Source: Zerene cesonia
Taxonomy: Eukaryota; Arthropoda; Insecta; Lepidoptera; Pieridae
Assembly: GCF_012273895.1 (NCBI RefSeq)
Contig: NC_052109.1
Coordinates: forward strand, 3,486,432 to 3,550,431
DNA: 64,000 nucleotides
Reading direction: 5' to 3'
Shown here: positions 58,901-64,000 of the stretch, piece by piece
Layout: each line of letters starts with the position of its first letter
Numbering within the stretch: position 1 is the first letter of the stretch
The notes under the pieces: generated by a model
What the model was told of the DNA's origin: nothing
What the model saw: only the letters and a program-made list of their open reading frames with translations
Database searches by the model: none
Program-made: the position numbers and the translations under genes

Positions 58901-61900
58901 ATCCAATCAAAATTGTTTTGTTTCCAAGACAAAAGATTTTTCGATAAAACATAGTTATCATGATTAAATAATTTAAAGACTCCCAAGTTTAATAAATTTA
59001 ACTGCTAATTACCAGAGATCACAAAAAAATGTGTTAAAGCAAATCAAAGCATAAAAACAACATCTTACTTCAAAAGTCATCTGCAATCCTCCGTTATAGA
59101 CAACATAAAGTCTATCGTCCCCATTCTCTACCAGAGTGCAAAACGCCGATATTAACGTGGTCCACGACGTTCGCCCGTTCAGTCCTATAATGTTAAAAAC
59201 TTATATCAACATTTTATACAACTCTGTACTGTCCAACAAAGATATTGCGGGGGCCGTTCTATTGTCTATCCAACATCTCATTTTCCATATCCTATACACA
59301 GACGCTATTGTCAAAGTAATGTGTCCGTTTGTTTCTCGGATTTCATTGATAAAACTAGCTTTAAAAAGTGATAAATATAATCTTTATTGAAGCGACGCCT
59401 GATTAACATTACTTTGTTAATTAGTTATTTTAAATTGTTTTATTTTTCCTCTACAATTCCCTACCCCCACCCCGAACGGCCCCCCGGCACGGCGGTACGC
59501 CTACCCTGCAGGTACGCGGCGAGCGTGCTGCGGCGGAAGGCGGCGGCCTCGCGCTCGTCGATCTCGGGCGCGCCGGCCGCGCTGCTCGCCGCGCCGCCGC
59601 CCGCGCCGCCGCTCGCGGCGCTGCTCGTGCCGCCGCGCGCCGCCAGGATGCGCGCCAGCCTGCGCGCGTGAATGATACTTTATTAGTATCCTAGTGTAGA
59701 AACTAACATGACAAATTCGCGAGAGCTCCCACAGCAATTTTCATATCACAAATTGAAAAAAAAAACATTTTTCAACTGTGTATGTCACATTGGAGAAATG
59801 TTTTTTACACCGGGTTATCATTTCCTTTGTTTACAAATGTACCAATCTGAATTGAAAACTTTACTTTTATTGTAAAGTTGTATGAAGTGTGTGTTGGTGT
59901 GAGCCCAAAAAGATCATTGCAAACTGAGCATCACTAAAATCGTCCCAAGTTAAAATTAGTATATCTATCTATGACGAGATTATCATGAATTAGTGTCGAG
60001 TAACTGCAACAGGAAGTACAAGGTACCTGAGCAGCTCGTCAGCGGCGGCGGGGTAGAGGTGCGAGTGCGGCGCGATGTTGCGGAACGCCCAGTGCACGTT
60101 CTGGTGCTGCGCGAGCGTGCGCGCGAACGCGCACGAGCGGCGGCAGCACAGCCGCAGCAGCGCGTAGTACGGCGGCAGCATCGCGCGGTTGTACGCCACC
60201 ACCTCGCCGTCCTCGTGGTCCGCGCTGCACCGAAATAGCGTTACGTTTATAAGTGTGATGACCAGTTAAAAATAAAGCTTTAGGAACCATTCATATTTAC
60301 AAAAATTATTACTGTTTTTGGGTCGCATATTTTATTTTTCCTTCCCTAAGTTTGGCTAATTATTATACATTTTTACCTAATATGTTTAACTTATGTGCAT
60401 ACCGTGTCAACTTCAAGAGGAATTTAAATTTTCTTAGAAATGTTGTACATGCAAGAGTATTATGTAGTAATCTCGTAAGTAGTTTAAATTCTTTTTTGTG
60501 GACCATTAAGAAATTATTTTTAATAAGATATCTTTTTCAAGTATTTCTATCAGAGTAATACTAACAGTATATAATTGAAGGCGATATGCTTTATGACCCT
60601 CGGGTTGGAAACGATCAGTTGCACGTTCTCCGGGCAATCCACGGACACGGTGTGCCAGAAGGTGATAAGCGCCTGCTTGTTAGGATGCACCGCCACCGAC
60701 GGCTCGGAGATGCCCGGATGGTACAGGTCCCACAGGTCCATGAAGTATTGCCCGAACTGTGCGATAAAAGTATTTTATTATATAAATTAAAAAAATTTCA
60801 GATGGAATTTATTTACAATACTAACATGTATTGATAAAAAATATATATATTTCTAGCAAAAATAAGTTAATTATTTATGCAAGTAAGAAAATCAATTTAC
60901 ATCTAAATCAATTTTCTTTAGGGACAAGTAGGTGATCAGCCTTCTGTGTCCTGCCAGACCGAGACATTTTTTTTTTTTTTGTGCGTCCCCACCAGGAATT
61001 GCACCCAGGACCCCTCGGTTCTACGCTCACGCGTTAACCACTGTACCAAGGAGGCGGTCTCCATCATCATCCAATTTACATCTACTCACCATTAATTTTT
61101 CCACTCTGCTGACGACGCAGTAAGACATGACACCAAAGTACGCAGTCAGCTTCATAGTGCCGTGCACCGCAATGTCTGTGTACTTGCGGGCCGCTTTTAG
61201 CTTGCCCAATAACATCGTGTATACCTTGTGATCAAAGTTAAAGTTGTAATTTTTTTCCGTGTCTTTATCAAAATACCTTTTATGTAATATATTACGGAAT
61301 AATTAATTTTGTGATGAATACACACTTACAATTCAATTGAGCACTTCATTAAAATTGCTGATGGAAAATTATTAAATTTAACGTTGATAGAATACTTTAA
61401 ATACAATCATTTATACTTTACAAGGATATTTTTTTTTTCAAACTGTAAATAAATCGATCAGTACTACCCATTTGGAATACGAAATTGACATGCTCTATGA
61501 ATATATATTTTCCCCTTTCCTAACGGGAAGTATATATCAGCAGTGTAGCGGTCACCTGGTGCAGCGTGTGGTGCGCGGTGTCGGGCAGCTTGGCGGGGTG
61601 CGCGTGGTGCGCGTGGTGCGAGTGCGGCGCGTGCGGCGAGTGGTGCGAGTGCGGGCGCGCGCGCGCGTACCCCGCGCGGAAGTGCTGGCTCGGCACCAGC
61701 GCCACCAGCAGCAGCGCCGCCGCCGCGCGCACCCGCGCCGCGCCCGCCGCCAGCAGCTGCGGCTCCACCCACCGCTCCGCCGTGCGCAGCGCCCACGCGT
61801 GCGCCGCCTTGTTGCGTGGCACCTGACGTGTATTACATGTTGTTGTATTCTATGGCGTGTGTGTCTAGTCAGACGATTGAAACGGAACCATTTTCATTAG

Positions 61901-64000
61901 ATAAATTTTTATTTTTATTTTAGTTATTATGAATAAAGCATATTTTGCCACTAGGTACAAAAAAAAATGAATGTTCTTAATTACTTCTCATTAGAAATTT
62001 CCTTATTCACGTACAAATATATAACTACTACAACTTTCATAAATAAGGACAAATTCGACGACCAAAGCAGAGTGTGCGCACCTGCATGGCGAGCCACTCG
62101 AGCGCGGCGTGCGGGCACACGTCGGCGAGGTCCCACAGGCGCGCGAGCACGAGCTGCGTGAAGCAGGGCAGGCCGCCGGCGCCGCCGCCCCCGCCGCCGC
62201 TGCCGCCGCCGCTGCCCTCCACTAGCAGCGTTATCAACTTAAAAAACGGCCCGCAGCTCTGTAAAAACACCCCGATATCATTAAATCTATAAGTGTACGT
62301 GCGTTTGAAGTAGACTAGCTACAAACGAGCATTGGTAAATATGCAAAAATTATTGCGATTAGTCTGTATATATAAATAAATTAACTAAACATAAAATTAT
62401 AAGACTACTAAAGCCAAGTTCCCTAGATTAGATAGAACAGGTCACATTTCATATCTTTAAAAAAAAAACTTTTTTAAAGATAAATGCTATTAAAATAGTA
62501 CTGTTAACCCAAATAAAACACGACTAACTTCAGAGTGTTTAGCAATCGCCTGAAATATCATGTGGACTATCTTCTGTGCGAGCGGCTCGTTCCATCGGCA
62601 GAGCGCAAATATCAGCGAGCGCGTCTGCTGCAAGTTCAAGCAGTCTCGTGTTTGTTGGTAGAGAAAGGGAAACCCCTGCAAATAAAACGTTTTATATAAT
62701 ACAAATAAAGAATTTCAGGAAACTTTAAAATTAAAATTTGGTAACAATAAGAAAGTTAAAATACGTTAACATTGATCATGTTAAAATGAAACGTTTCACT
62801 ACACAACTAGGTTATAACACGCTATTATAATACGCGAAGTATTACGCTATTAGGTATCGCGTATTACTTTGTACCACTATTCAGTTGCGCACCTTGGCAT
62901 GCAGCAGCGCCTTGGCGTCGCTGTCGCCGAGCGCGAGCTGGCCGGCGGCGTCGCGGCTGCGCTCGAGCAGGCCGGCCACGAGCGCCACCATCTTGTCGAG
63001 CGCGCCGGGCCGCAGCTTGTCGCCGCCCGACTCGTTGTTGCCGCTGCCGCTGCCGCTGCTGCCCGCCTCCTCGGTCGGTGACTCCACCTGGGACACAATA
63101 TTCATTCATAAATTTTCATGGGCGGTGGTTATCGCTCACCCTCAGGCGAGCTACCAGCTCGGTTGCCCGATATGTAAACGTTTATTCAGCAACAAAGTAG
63201 AGTCAATATGTATGCAGTATGACAACATTCAAAGTTTACAGCAACATATGTTGAGCAAGAGTTGATCAACAATGCTCATAAAATGTTTACCGTGAATCCG
63301 AAGCTCAACACATTACTTTTCAGCACACAATAGAGCAGATTACGTGTTATATATTATTTTTTAAGATGTACTTTATTCATTTTATACATTAGGTACTCGC
63401 CAACTTTAAACTAAGACAAAAGTATATAATAAAAGTCGATACAAATAAAAAATATAGCACCCATTCACGAATAATAAACCTTACTACTGGTTTTAGTGAT
63501 TTTTAAGTTTATCCATTACAACCATACAAAAGAGTATGTTTCCTATATGTAAAATATGATTGTAGAAGAGATAAGACAACGTACCGTGTTAGAATTTTGT
63601 CCGAGATAAAAATTAACCATGCTCGATATGGCGTTGACCCGCAACATGAACCGCCCCTCTTCCTCTCCCATCTTGCTGAACTCGTACAGCAGACTGAAGT
63701 ACTCCGTCAGGTGGCGCAAGTGGGACCGCGCTCCTGACTCCATCTGTTAAATAATACCAATTAATTAATGGATTTTTTTAACAAGTAACATATAAAAGAA
63801 ATATATAATAGAAAGCATCAAAGAGGTCGAGTTATGAAATTTATAATGAAATTCGGTAATGTTTTAAGTCATAAAAAGATGATAATCTTTAAATTGTAGT
63901 TTGCAGAAACGTAATATATTATAAAACTTACCAATGATAACAACATCCTTATAAACCTAGTAACACAACTCGCTTCACCCAATTTACTACTATCCTCGCC
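55934..64000 (-). CDS. USP34: USP34, last 20 exons (copy B, runs off the right edge)
   Basis: It repeats exons 41-60 of USP34: 63932 to beyond 64000, 63585-63743, 62893-63087, 62529-62675, 62082-62258, 61556-61822, 61090-61224, 60566-60756, 60027-60224, 59505-59659, 59069-59184, 58470-58673, 58285-58366, 57923-58096, 57731-57802, 57477-57616, 57266-57400, 56821-57022, 56344-56564, 55934-55999. All frames stay open, so there is no sign of decay. This copy gives the clean last exon, encoding VKEAVQALASRASRGRAARAD and TGA at 55934. Compared with copy A, exon 52 is 9 bases longer in a Gly/Ala run and exon 50 has Ala-for-Val and Ser-for-Gly changes. No catalytic part lies in the window for this copy. 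Confidence 0.9.
60905..61055 (-). mobile_element. tRNA-derived SINE (copy B)
   Basis: It is the counterpart of 10713-10917 with the same A-box and B-box-like head and a longer T run, but with about 59 bases of its body missing. It lies in USP34 intron 47. Confidence 0.7.

Overview
The window is nuclear DNA from an insect, almost certainly a moth or butterfly. It has AT-rich introns and intergenic DNA, many short phase-variable introns, and interspersed repeats of the kind common in lepidopteran genomes (elements starting CTAGCTGCGCCCCGCGG, a tRNA-derived SINE, and a retroelement tail ending in GAT repeats). Six animal genes were recognised by reading spliced exons. They are IBA57 (mitochondrial Fe-S assembly), CDPF1 (cysteine-rich DPF-motif protein), a giant USP34/puffyeye deubiquitinase, ALG12 (ER mannosyltransferase), a UBASH3/ecdysteroid-phosphate-phosphatase-like histidine phosphatase, and a TMEM179-like four-pass membrane protein.

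Layout: 1-497 is an N gap. 498-587 is the last piece of an IBA57 copy (+), and 784-1131 is CDPF1 (+). 5143-33011 is USP34 on the minus strand, about 60 exons and roughly 3,330 codons, with its probable 3' UTR reaching left toward CDPF1. 33012-33552 is a short divergent promoter region. 33553-37783 is ALG12 (+, 8 exons, 779 codons with a 302-residue C-terminal extension). 39129-40500 holds the last four exons of the UBASH3-like gene (-), and its front half is lost in the 1,000-N gap at 40940-41939. 41940-46649 is intergenic and repeat-rich. 46650-48995 is the TMEM179-like gene (+, first exon not found). 50354-51379 is complete IBA57 (+), 51576-51923 is CDPF1 again, and 55934-64000 is the last 20 exons of USP34 again (-), running off the right edge.

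The dominant signal is that 498-14151 and 51290-64000 are near-identical over about 13 kb, from the IBA57 3' end through USP34 exon 41. The copies differ by scattered substitutions, microsatellite lengths and whole repeat insertions present in one and absent from the other, as two haplotypes would. The right copy starts inside a contig that begins just after the 1,000-N gap, and the left copy starts at another N gap. The simplest reading is two allelic contigs scaffolded head to tail. The true single locus would be TMEM179-like, IBA57, CDPF1, USP34, ALG12, UBASH3-like. A real tandem duplication cannot be excluded from sequence alone. A smaller version of the same artefact surrounds the 10-N gap at 6071-6080, and another 10-N filler inside the last USP34 exon replaces 9 bases and falsely shifts its frame.

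The genes are housekeeping genes with no common pathway. USP34 and ALG12 start 541 bp apart on opposite strands. IBA57 and CDPF1 are packed on one strand 196 bp apart. CDPF1 and USP34 converge. I found no viral, phage, CRISPR or toxin system.
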